DNA from: Desulfolutivibrio sulfodismutans DSM 3696
GTDB taxonomy: Bacteria > Desulfobacterota > Desulfovibrionia > Desulfovibrionales > Desulfovibrionaceae
Assembly: GCF_013376455.1 (NCBI RefSeq)
Contig: NZ_CP045504.1
Span: forward strand, 3,803,001-3,867,000
DNA length: 64,000 nucleotides
Direction: 5' to 3'
Shown here piece after piece: positions 44,637-52,530 of the stretch (positions are counted from its first letter, which is position 1; each line of letters opens with the position of its first letter). The position numbers and the translations under genes are program-made. Below the pieces are notes generated by a model. It had not been told where the DNA came from, ran no database searches, and saw only the letters and a program-made list of their open reading frames with translations.

Positions 44637-45314
44637 GTGCGTATCCTCATCGTCGAAGACGACCTGGAGGCGGCGGCCTACATGGCCAAGGGACTCAGGG
44701 AGAGCGGCTATGCCGTGGACCATGTGGCCGACGGCAAGGAGGCCCTGTACCGCATCGCGGCCGAGACCCACGACGCCATGGTCGTGGACCGCATGCTGCC
44801 CGGGGTGGACGGCCTGACCATCATCAAAACCATGCGGGCCGCCGGGAACAAGACCCCGGTGCTCATCCTGAGCGCCCTGGGCGATGTGGACGACCGGGTC
44901 AAGGGCCTCAAGGCCGGCGGCGACGACTACCTGACCAAGCCCTATGCCTTTTCCGAGCTTCAGGCCCGGCTGGAGGCGCTTTTGCGCCGGGGCGGGAGCG
45001 AGGCGGCCGAGACGTCCCTGCGGGTGGCCGACCTGGAGCTGGATCTGGTGTCGCGCACGGCGGCCCGTTCAGGACGCCCCATCGAACTCAAACCCAAGGA
45101 ATTCCTGCTTCTGGAATACCTCATGCGCCACGCCGGGCATGTGGTCACCCGGACCATGCTTCTGGAAAACGTCTGGGATTATTCCTTCGACCCCCAGACC
45201 AACGTCATCGACGTCCACATAAGCCGCCTGCGCCACAAGATCGACAGGGACTTCGACAAGCCGCTCCTGCACACCATTCGCGGCGCGGGGTACACCATTC
45301 GTGATCCCCGGTAG
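44637..45314 (+). CDS. OmpR-family response regulator
   Basis: A regulator of 225 residues. The receiver has acidic residues in IVEDDLEAA, Asp in AMVVDRMLPGVDG and Lys in LTKPYAF. The winged-helix output domain (about 128-222) reads LKPKEFLLLEYLMRHAGHVVTR ... TNVIDVHISRLRHKID (in part). The group resembles CusR/QseB-type regulators. GTG at 44637 gives VRILIVEDD and follows a G-rich site. The ORF from 44553 is not preferred. The stop overlaps the kinase start by 14 bases. Confidence 0.9.
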   Translation: MRILIVEDDLEAAAYMAKGLRESGYAVDHVADGKEALYRIAAETHDAMVVDRMLPGVDGLTIIKTMRAAGNKTPVLILSALGDVDDRVKGLKAGGDDYLTKPYAFSELQARLEALLRRGGSEAAETSLRVADLELDLVSRTAARSGRPIELKPKEFLLLEYLMRHAGHVVTRTMLLENVWDYSFDPQTNVIDVHISRLRHKIDRDFDKPLLHTIRGAGYTIRDPR

Positions 45315-46686
45315 GATCGTCCGGTCCACGGCCTTTCGGCTGGCCTTTTTGTACATGGCCCTGTTCGGAACCTCGGTGCTGGTGCTTTTGGGGTTCATCT
45401 ACCATTCCACCGCCGGATTCATGGACCGCCAGACCGACGAGACCATCAACGCCGAGGTCCGGGGGCTCACGGAGCAATACAGCCAGCAGGGGCTTTCCGG
45501 GCTGGTGCGGGCCATCGAATCCCGCGTGGCCCGGGACAAAAACGGCGGCGGCCTGTATCTGCTCACGGACTGGAAGTTCTCCCCCCTGGCCGGAAATCTC
45601 AGGGAATGGCCGGACTTCGACGCCACCCAGGACGGCTGGGTGGACACCGGGTTGCGCGAGGCCGACGGCGAACGCGTGTTCGCCCGGCTGAAATATTTTC
45701 TTTTGCCCGGCAACCATCATCTGCTGGTGGGCCGGGACGTGGCCGAGCGCAACACCGTGGAAGACCTGATCATGGACGCCCTGGTGTGGGGCCTGGTGAT
45801 CACCGTGGCCATGGGCGGCCTGGGCGCGGTGCTCATGACCCGGGGCATGCTCGGCCGCCTGGACGTCATCAACCGGGCCAGCCGGGAGATCATGCGCGGC
45901 GACCTCACCCGGCGCATCCCGGCCAAGGGCACGGGCGACGAGTTCGACCAGCTCACCGGGAACTTAAACGACATGCTGGATCGCATAAGCGGCCTCATGG
46001 ACGGCGTGCGCCACGTCAGCGACAACATCGCCCACGATTTGCGCGGGCCCCTCAACCGCATTCGGACCCGGCTCGAACTGGCCCTGCCCGAAAATGGCGC
46101 GGACAGCGCCAACCGCAAGGTGCTGGAACGCACCATCGCCGACATCGACGAGGTGCTGGGGGCGTTTCACGCCATCCTGACCATCTCCCAGGCCGAGGCC
46201 GGGAGCCGCCGCGAAGAGTTCGCCGTCCTTGACCTGGCCCGGCTGGCCGAGGATGTGGCCGAACTCTATGAGCCATTGGCCGAAGACAAGGGCCTGCGGC
46301 TGTGCGTGAACCTGTCCCCGGGAGTGGCCGTGTCCGGCAACCGGCATCTTTTATCCCAGGCCCTGGCCAATCTGGTGGACAACGCCATCAAGTACACCCC
46401 GTCCGGCGGCGAGGTGGGGGTGGAGCTCACGAGCGGCCCGGACGGCCCGGAGCTGGCCGTGAGGGATTCGGGACCGGGCGTGCCGCCCGAGCACCGGCAA
46501 GCCGTTCTCGAACGCTTCCACCGTCTGGAGTCAAGCCGCAACGCCCCGGGCAGCGGCCTGGGATTGAGCCTGGTGGCCGCCGTGGCCAAGCTGCACGGGG
46601 CGACCCTGGTGCTCGCCGACGCGCAGCCCGGGTTGCGCGTGTCCCTGGCCTTCCCGCCGGTCGAGCAGGCCGCCCCCATCGTATGA
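45301..46686 (+). CDS. Sensor histidine kinase, partner of the OmpR-type regulator
   Basis: A membrane kinase of 461 residues. TM1 is at about 12-35 and TM2 at about 157-180, and a periplasmic domain of about 120 residues lies between them. HAMP comes next, then the H box NIAHDLRGPLNRIRTRLEL, the N box LANLVDNAIKYTPSGG, VRDSGPGVPPEH and GSGLGLSLV. All catalytic boxes are intact. The signal is unknown. GTG at 45301 overlaps the regulator gene by 14 bases, so both are made from one message. A terminator-like hairpin lies about 200 bases downstream. Confidence 0.9.
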   Translation: MIPGRIVRSTAFRLAFLYMALFGTSVLVLLGFIYHSTAGFMDRQTDETINAEVRGLTEQYSQQGLSGLVRAIESRVARDKNGGGLYLLTDWKFSPLAGNLREWPDFDATQDGWVDTGLREADGERVFARLKYFLLPGNHHLLVGRDVAERNTVEDLIMDALVWGLVITVAMGGLGAVLMTRGMLGRLDVINRASREIMRGDLTRRIPAKGTGDEFDQLTGNLNDMLDRISGLMDGVRHVSDNIAHDLRGPLNRIRTRLELALPENGADSANRKVLERTIADIDEVLGAFHAILTISQAEAGSRREEFAVLDLARLAEDVAELYEPLAEDKGLRLCVNLSPGVAVSGNRHLLSQALANLVDNAIKYTPSGGEVGVELTSGPDGPELAVRDSGPGVPPEHRQAVLERFHRLESSRNAPGSGLGLSLVAAVAKLHGATLVLADAQPGLRVSLAFPPVEQAAPIV

Positions 46687-46883
46687 AAAATCATTCATTC
46701 TGCGGCAATCCCTGTGTCATCTTCGCGGCGTAGGACATACTCACCCGAACGGTTGACCCCCGGTCGGGGAGGGGTGCGGGTTACACGCCACGCCGAGCCC
46801 CGAAGCCGCACCCTCTGCCTTGCGATTCTCCCGGGACACGACCCGGGGCACGTTCGCAAGGTTTTCTCCTCCCTCCTTGATTT

Positions 46884-46917
46884 CGGCCCCCGTTTCCTGC
46901 GGGGGCCGAGTTTTTTT
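46884..46917 (+). terminator. Rho-independent terminator downstream of the kinase
   Basis: CGGCCCCCG (46884-46892) pairs with CGGGGGCCG (46900-46908) around seven bases. AG and then seven T residues follow. Confidence 0.8.
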
Positions 46918-46930
46918 GGGGGGAGCCCCC

Positions 46931-46964
46931 GGGGGGAAACTTTTTTTCAAAAAAGTTTCCCCCC
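46931..46964. repeat. Perfect long hairpin, extragenic palindrome
   Basis: GGGGGGAAACTTTTTT (46931-46946) and AAAAAAGTTTCCCCCC (46949-46964) are exact complements separated by TC. The element lies in the 380-base gap between the kinase and the next gene. It could serve as terminator on either strand, since T runs lie inside it. Confidence 0.8.
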
Positions 46965-47067
46965 GAACCCCCCTTCAAAAAACTTCGTCGCGCTTCGCGT
47001 CCGCGCGCGAGCGCAATCGTTCTTTTCGGGGGCAGGGGATGGGCGGCAAGTCTCTCGCCGACGCGTC

Positions 47068-47469
47068 CTAATCGTCGCGGCGGTATTTGGAGAATTCGGA
47101 GAAGGCCCGGCTTTTGGCCCGGTTTTTTCCTTTGATTTCGTCGAGCAGGGAGCCGCGCAGGTCGTTGACCTCCACCATGCCCGTCCGGGGCTTGGCGGTG
47201 CGGGGCGTGGCGAAGGATGGTCCCAGATCCTTGAGGTCGCTGGGCGTAAAGGAGGCGGGCGAGGCTGGCGCCGGAGCGGGCGGCGGCGCTTCGGGCTCCA
47301 GGGTGAATTCGCCCGGGTCCGGCTCTGCGGGAATCTCGTCCGGGGCATTGAGGTACGCCGGAGGCTCGGGCAACTCCTGCCCGCGTTCGGCCAAAAGGAT
47401 ACGAATCTGCCTCAGTTCGGCCAGCATTTCCTTTTGCGCCGCGAGGATGTCGCGAAGAACGGATTCCAT
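47068..47469 (-). CDS. Protein of unknown function with Pro/Ala-rich middle
   Basis: A cytosolic protein of 133 residues. A short helix comes first (SVLRDILAAQKEMLAELRQIRILLAER, in part), likely a small coiled coil. The middle (about 34-80) is rich in Pro, Ala and Glu. The end is basic and charged (DEIKGKNRAKSRAFSEFSKYRRDD). No domain is recognised. The ATG at 47469 precedes the coiled coil, and the frame to 47550 adds a His/Lys-rich part with no support. Confidence 0.65.
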   Translation of the reverse strand: MESVLRDILAAQKEMLAELRQIRILLAERGQELPEPPAYLNAPDEIPAEPDPGEFTLEPEAPPPAPAPASPASFTPSDLKDLGPSFATPRTAKPRTGMVEVNDLRGSLLDEIKGKNRAKSRAFSEFSKYRRDD

Positions 47470-47639
47470 GGACCCGGGGCTAGCACGATCCGGGCCGGGG
47501 GTAAAGTGATGTCGGCAGCCTGATTTTTTTCTTTGACCGCTTTTTTTCAAACAAAATAGCCGCTACCCGGTAAAGCAAGGATGACCGCCCTGTTCCCGTA
47601 ACCCGCCAAAACGGCGGCACAACCCATGTGAGGCGTCCC

Positions 47640-48479
47640 GTGAACGACATTTTGGAGCAAACCAGTGCGCTCATTGAGGATCTCGGCCACGACGAGGAGC
47701 CTGTCGGCATTTTCTACACCGACGCCGAGCCCGGCGACGGCTTCGTCCCCAAGCCGGGGGTTCCCTTCAACATCGAGATGGAGGCCAAAAACGAGATCGA
47801 CTGGAAGGGCCTGTGGGGGAATTTTTCCTGTGTGCTGGGCAAGGTCTGGCTGGCCAGACGCCAGAGAAAACCCGCCTATTTCGAAGCGACGCGCTACGGC
47901 TGCCCCGGCGGTTCCTTTTTTCTGGGGTTCCACAAACCCCAGATCCACTTCCTGGACCATTACATCTCCCTGGGCATCCCAAACGTCACCGAAGGGGAGT
48001 TCTATCTCCCCTCGCCGCAGCATGTGCGCGCCTTCTTCGACGCCATCGACCCTCGCCCGGCTCCGGCCCGGTTTTGCGTCATAAAGCCCCTGTCGCTTTT
48101 TTGCGGCGGCGAAACACCCGAACTGGTGGCCTTTTTCTCCCGGGGCGAGGTGCTGGGCGGGCTGTGCCAACTGGCCTTTTTCGCCACCGGCGACCCGGAC
48201 GTGGTGGCCCTGCCCTTTGGTGCGGGATGTTCCAACCTGGTCACCTGGCCCCTGCGCTATCTGGAGACCGGACGGCCGCGCGCGGTGGTGGGCGGCATGG
48301 ACCCGTCGTGCCGCAAGTTCCTCAAGGCCGACGAACTGAGCTTTTGCGTGCCTATTGCGCTGTACCGGACCATGCTGGCGGCCCGGCCGGAGTCGTTTCT
48401 GAAAACCAAGACCTGGGCCGGGGTGCGCACCAAGGTGCTGCGCAGCCGCAGGGCCTGGGGCGAGATGCCGGAAGACTGA
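47640..48479 (+). CDS. DUF169-family protein
   Basis: A protein of 279 residues of the DUF169 group, which is common in anaerobes and archaea and has no proven role. Conserved features visible are EEPVGIFYTDAEP at the N-terminus, a Cys-rich GCPGGSFFLGF, AFGAGCSN-type (LPFGAGCSNLVTWPL) and GGMDPSCRKFLKADELSFCVP. Several conserved cysteines (GCPGG, AGCSN, PSCRK) suggest metal or cofactor binding. GTG at 47640 has GAGG seven bases before it, better than the GTG at 47628. Confidence 0.8.
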   Translation: MNDILEQTSALIEDLGHDEEPVGIFYTDAEPGDGFVPKPGVPFNIEMEAKNEIDWKGLWGNFSCVLGKVWLARRQRKPAYFEATRYGCPGGSFFLGFHKPQIHFLDHYISLGIPNVTEGEFYLPSPQHVRAFFDAIDPRPAPARFCVIKPLSLFCGGETPELVAFFSRGEVLGGLCQLAFFATGDPDVVALPFGAGCSNLVTWPLRYLETGRPRAVVGGMDPSCRKFLKADELSFCVPIALYRTMLAARPESFLKTKTWAGVRTKVLRSRRAWGEMPED

Positions 48480-48549
48480 TCGGGTACAAGTGTCAGCGAT
48501 GTTCCCGGTTGCACATCCCCCAGGCCTCCCCGCGCGTCCTTCCCCTGCG

Positions 48550-49605
48550 CTACGCCAGGGGGAGCCGTCCGGTTTTGACGAAGTCCTCGACCAGACCGAA
48601 CACCAGTTCGTTGCCCCGGAAGTTGGCGGCCTGGATGGCGGCGCGCCGGGCGGGCAGTTCGGCTTCGAAGTCGTGGATCATGGCCGCATCCAGGTTTTTC
48701 ATGTCCAGGTAGCGGCCGTAGCCGAGTTTTTCCAGGTAGGCGGCGTTTAGGTGCTGTTCCACGGCCCCGCCCACGGGCAGGGAGATGACGGGCTTGCCGT
48801 AGTAGAGCGCCTCGGAGATGAGGTTGTGGCTGCCGCCGCAGATGACGTAGGCGCAACTCGACAGATCGGCCAGAAGCCCCTCCTCGGAATAGCCCCGGAA
48901 GGTCAGGTTCCCGTCCACGCGGTCCACCTTGTAGCCGTAGACCCGGCATTCCCGGGGCAGGGTTTTGAGAAAAGGCACGAAGGCGTCGCAGATGGAGCAG
49001 CTTTGGTAGACCAGGATGTGGTCGCCGCCCGAGGGCGTGTGGCGAAAGACGCTGTCGCGCAGAAGCGGCGGCGCGATGCGGGCGTTGAGGCCGGGTTTGA
49101 CCGGCGGCTGGTAGAAGGAGATGGCGAGGTAGTCCGTGCAGTTGCTGAAAAGCAGGCGGATGGAGGCCAGGATGCCGTAATAGTCCAGGCGCATGCCGGC
49201 CGGGATGTCGTGGACGCAGGAGGAGATGACGTGCTGGTGGTCCAGCGACAGGCAGGGGATGTTCGCCCGTTTGGCCGCGATGGGCACGAAATATTCGTAG
49301 TCGGAGATGGCCGCGTCGGGCCTAAATTTGTCGATAAGCCGCGCCAGGCGGTCCAGTTCCCGGCCGCGCCGGGCGAAGGTGCGCGCGGCCAGCCCCAGGG
49401 TGGCCAGGGTGTCCACCTTGTAGTTTTTGTAGCGGGTGCCAGGGTTGGCGAAGCGCTCCACGCGCCACTCGCGGGAGAGCAGACCGGCCCCTTCCTCGCT
49501 TGAGACGAACAGGAACTCGTGGTGCGGCAGATGCCGGGCGATGACCGTGGCCCGGATGGCGTGGCCGTGCTGGGAGCCGTGCACCCCGTAGAGGATTTTG
49601 GCCAT
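48550..49605 (-). CDS. Glycosyltransferase, GT-B fold (MJ1255/UDP-GlcNAc-transferase-like)
   Basis: A protein of 351 residues. The N-terminus MAKILYGVHGSQHGHAIRA has the GxGHxxR-type loop of GT-B enzymes. The C-terminal sugar-nucleotide site is seen as CAYVICGGSHNLISEALYYGKPVISLPVGGAVEQHLNA (in part), like MurG-type GGxxxxxE...P. The acceptor and sugar are unknown. An isolated location gives no pathway hint. AAGGAG seven bases before the ATG at 49605. Confidence 0.83.
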   Translation of the reverse strand: MAKILYGVHGSQHGHAIRATVIARHLPHHEFLFVSSEEGAGLLSREWRVERFANPGTRYKNYKVDTLATLGLAARTFARRGRELDRLARLIDKFRPDAAISDYEYFVPIAAKRANIPCLSLDHQHVISSCVHDIPAGMRLDYYGILASIRLLFSNCTDYLAISFYQPPVKPGLNARIAPPLLRDSVFRHTPSGGDHILVYQSCSICDAFVPFLKTLPRECRVYGYKVDRVDGNLTFRGYSEEGLLADLSSCAYVICGGSHNLISEALYYGKPVISLPVGGAVEQHLNAAYLEKLGYGRYLDMKNLDAAMIHDFEAELPARRAAIQAANFRGNELVFGLVEDFVKTGRLPLA

Positions 49606-50090
49606 GAGGGTCTCCTTGGCGTGGCGTGAAAACGGCGTAGCGAAAACGGCGCAGTGAACGCCGCGCGCCGCGAGGGCAGGCCTACCGGGAAACGGGCGTA
49701 AGGGCAACAGGCCCGGCCGCCGTCCCCAGGCCCGGCGACACCCCTGTCGATATCCTTGCAGTATTGACGGATAACGTCGGATGATGCATGCATGAAGGTA
49801 TATTTATATGGGACGGTCTCGCTCCCTCGCCTTTTGCTTTAGGAGGCGGCGTTGCAACCGTCGGCGTGCGTTGCGCCAGCCTCTTAAAAAGGGCAGGCCA
49901 AGCGGAACCGCATATTCTTAATGGAAAAACAATAGAAATGCTTCTTGCCAGCAAGAAAGATCCAGGCCACGGAAATGCCTGTTTGCCAGAGGAACCGGCT
50001 GTTGATGAAACGGTGAAGACGCGGATACGCAGTGATTGCGAAATGCGCGGATCAACTCAAGGAAGTGCATAACATTGATGGAGAAAATCT
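49606..50090. other. Intergenic region, no gene supported
   Basis: This 485-base stretch lies between a leftward glycosyltransferase and a rightward protease gene and must hold both promoters. A frame at 49788-50072 is open, but its product resembles no protein and has no ribosome-binding site. Composition becomes less GC-rich from about 49790 on. Confidence 0.5.
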
Positions 50091-51947
50091 ATGCGCGTGG
50101 GTAATGGTGTTTGCTCCAAGATGTGCCTTGCTTTTGCACTCGTCCTGTTTCTCATGTCAAATAGCGTGTCGCTGGCGAGCGACACGCCAAAGCGGGCTGA
50201 CGAATCAGCAGTCGCAGCCGTTCAAGACTCGTCATCGTCGGCTGTCGGCCTTTCAGCCGCCGCCATGGAGAATTTCAAACAGCAGGTCAAGATTTTAAAT
50301 GAAGAAAAGAAAAGTCTGACGCCTGTTCAGAAAAAAATTAATTCCGCCATTGTCCGCACGCTGCACGGCGTCGTCCTTAAGGATAGGAAATCAAGTCTTC
50401 CGATGCTTGAAACCAGCATCAAGTTGACGGAATCAAATGAAATCATGGTGGACATCAAGGCCGATGTCACGGACGACCTGTTGGCCTTCATCAAGGCCCA
50501 GGGCGGGACCATCATCAACTCCTTTCCGCAATATAAAGCCATCCGGGCGCAGATTCCGATAACGGCGGTGGAGACCATCGCCGCCCAGTCCGGCGTGCGT
50601 TTCATCGACAAGGCCCAGGAGTACATCCTGCACAAGTCCACCACCACGGAAGGCGACGTCGCCCACAGCGCGCCCACAGTCAGGACGGACGGGTACACTG
50701 GGGCAGGCGTCAAGATCGGCGTCATTTCCGATTCCGTGGACTATCTGGCCAATCTCCAGGCCACGGGCGACCTGCCGGCCACCGTGACCGTGTTGCAGGA
50801 TTCTCCGGGCCAGACCGGGGAAGGCACGGCGATGCTCGAGATCGTCTACGACCTCGCTCCCTCCGCTTCGCTGTACTTCGCTACCGCCCAGGGCGGCATG
50901 GCCGGTTTCGCCAACAACATCATCGCCCTCAAAGACGCCGGATGCAAGGTCATCGTGGATGATGTCGGATATTTCGCCGAATCTCCCTTTCAGGATGACG
51001 TCATCTCCCAGGCGGTGACGACGGTAGCGGATGCCGGAGCCTTCTATTTTTCGTCAGCGGCTAACGATGGAAATCTTCATTCAAATACGTCAGGAACATA
51101 TGAGGGAGATTATAACGAGTTCCTCGATGGGAACGGGGTTAGCTGGCATGCTTATAGCGGGTCTGAAATACACAATACTATTACAGATAGTCCTAGCGTC
51201 ATCACTTTGCAGTGGTCGGACCCCCTTGGCGGCTCGGCGAACGATTACGATCTGTATCTTCTCGATAGCGCAGGAACGGTCTACAACGCGTCGACGGGCA
51301 CTCAAGACGGTACACAGGATCCGTATGAACAGATTAACGTCGGTGCAGACCTTGCCGGATATAAGATCGCCATCCAGAAATTTACCGGGGAAGCGAGATT
51401 TCTGCATCTGAGCGCCAGCCGCGGGAGTCTCACCTACAGCACCAACGGCGCGACCAAGGGCCACTCCACCGTCGAGAAGGCCTTCGGCGTGGCCGCCGTC
51501 TCCGCCGCCGGACGCACCACCGCGTTTACGGGAACCGAGGCCGTGGAGACGTTTTCAAGCGACGGCCCGCGCCGCATCTTCTACAACCCGGATGGGTCGG
51601 CCATCACCCCAGGGAACTTCCTGGCCAGCGGCGGCCAGGTGCGGCAAAAGCCCGACATCACCGCCGCCGACTGCGTGGCCACCTCCTGGCCCGGCCATAC
51701 CAGTTTCTGCGGCACCTCCGCCGCCGCCCCCCACGCTGCGGCCATCGCCGGATTGCTCGTCTCCGCCAAGTCGGCCATCACCTATACGGAGATGTTCAAC
51801 GCCCTCACCTCCACGGCCCTTCCCTCGCCGCCCTCCTGGACAGACTATTTCGGCCTGGGCGTCATCATGGCCGACAGGGCCTACGCCTCGCTACACATTG
51901 GCAGTGGAACCAAATACCTGCCAGGATTGTTGCTTTTGTTGGAGTGA
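50091..51947 (+). CDS. Secreted serine-carboxyl (sedolisin-like) peptidase of the subtilase clan
   Basis: An exported protein of 618 residues. The signal peptide covers about 1-29 (LAFALVLFLMSNSVSLA). A propeptide-like region of 160 residues follows. The catalytic domain begins VKIGVISDSVD (Asp214). Where a subtilisin has its His it reads GEGTAMLEIVYDLAP. This gives Glu250-x3-Asp254, the sedolisin ExxxD pattern. Asp290/291 in VIVDDVGY may shape the oxyanion hole, and Ser543 lies in CGTSAAAP. So it may use a Glu-Asp-Ser set. The end (KYLPGLLLLLE) is hydrophobic. GGAG supports the ATG at 50091. Confidence 0.82.
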   Translation: MRVGNGVCSKMCLAFALVLFLMSNSVSLASDTPKRADESAVAAVQDSSSSAVGLSAAAMENFKQQVKILNEEKKSLTPVQKKINSAIVRTLHGVVLKDRKSSLPMLETSIKLTESNEIMVDIKADVTDDLLAFIKAQGGTIINSFPQYKAIRAQIPITAVETIAAQSGVRFIDKAQEYILHKSTTTEGDVAHSAPTVRTDGYTGAGVKIGVISDSVDYLANLQATGDLPATVTVLQDSPGQTGEGTAMLEIVYDLAPSASLYFATAQGGMAGFANNIIALKDAGCKVIVDDVGYFAESPFQDDVISQAVTTVADAGAFYFSSAANDGNLHSNTSGTYEGDYNEFLDGNGVSWHAYSGSEIHNTITDSPSVITLQWSDPLGGSANDYDLYLLDSAGTVYNASTGTQDGTQDPYEQINVGADLAGYKIAIQKFTGEARFLHLSASRGSLTYSTNGATKGHSTVEKAFGVAAVSAAGRTTAFTGTEAVETFSSDGPRRIFYNPDGSAITPGNFLASGGQVRQKPDITAADCVATSWPGHTSFCGTSAAAPHAAAIAGLLVSAKSAITYTEMFNALTSTALPSPPSWTDYFGLGVIMADRAYASLHIGSGTKYLPGLLLLLE

Positions 51948-51956
51948 CGGGGCACG

Positions 51957-51989
51957 CAGGCGGCCAGAGAGGCACACCCTGGCCGCCTG
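51957..51989 (+). terminator. Hairpin after the protease gene
   Basis: CAGGCGGCCAG (51957-51967) pairs with CTGGCCGCCTG (51979-51989) around 11 bases, nine bases after the stop. No clear T run follows. Confidence 0.55.
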
Positions 51990-52000
51990 TCGGGCGAGCG

Positions 52001-52205
52001 TCCGCTGGTGCGGGAACGGGGGGCGGCTTGTTGCCTCGCAGAGCCTTGCAATCGCCGGATTGTCCGCTGGCGCGGGAACGGGGCCGCCGGAATCGGTGAT
52101 CTGCGCTGTGCGGGAGGGACTCGCCCGCTGGAGCGGGAACAAAACAGGGAGGGCGCCCCATGGTCCGTCGGGATGCCGCAATCACCAGAATACGCCCCGG
52201 GGAAC
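52001..52205. CRISPR. Degenerate CRISPR-like repeats, possible type I-E relic
   Basis: The core CCGCTGGnGCGGGAAC occurs at 52002, 52064 and 52125, with steps of 62 and 61 bases. A weaker CCCGGGGAAC follows at 52196. On the minus strand the core reads GTTCCCGCnCCAGCGG. This resembles the type I-E repeat core GTTCCCCGC.CCAGCGGGG, and 61 bases is the usual I-E step. Repeats differ from one another, and no cas gene is in the window. A simple hairpin minisatellite is the alternative. Confidence 0.35.
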
Positions 52206-52530
52206 GACTCTGTTCCGCCCGGCATGTCCGGCGGCCATTCGCCAGTATCCATTGCTGCTAGAAACGACCGCACCGAATCCCGTTCTTTCCTGATCGGGAT
52301 TATTCCGTTCAGTTGTCTCTGCCCCACTTGCAAATCCCGACAACACCTCATGCGGATGAGGTTGTTATAGATGACCCAGGCATGCCGTCGACGGTAGGGA
52401 TCAGCACCGCCGTCGCGCCGGAGTGCTTTTGGGGCGGCGACGCCCCTTGCCTTTGTTGCCGCTGTCCTGGTATTTTTAGAAAGCGTGATCCTTGTCGTGG
52501 AGGGATCGCGCGGCAAAAGGCGGCGGGAAC

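Noticed and set aside
49788-50072. 94-codon frame upstream of the protease gene
   Set aside because: No ribosome-binding site, no recognisable fold, and it sits in a region expected to hold promoters.
49920-50090. Possible cyclic-di-GMP riboswitch before the protease gene
   Set aside because: The stretch has some purine-rich similarity, but the conserved GEMM core and paired helices could not be found.
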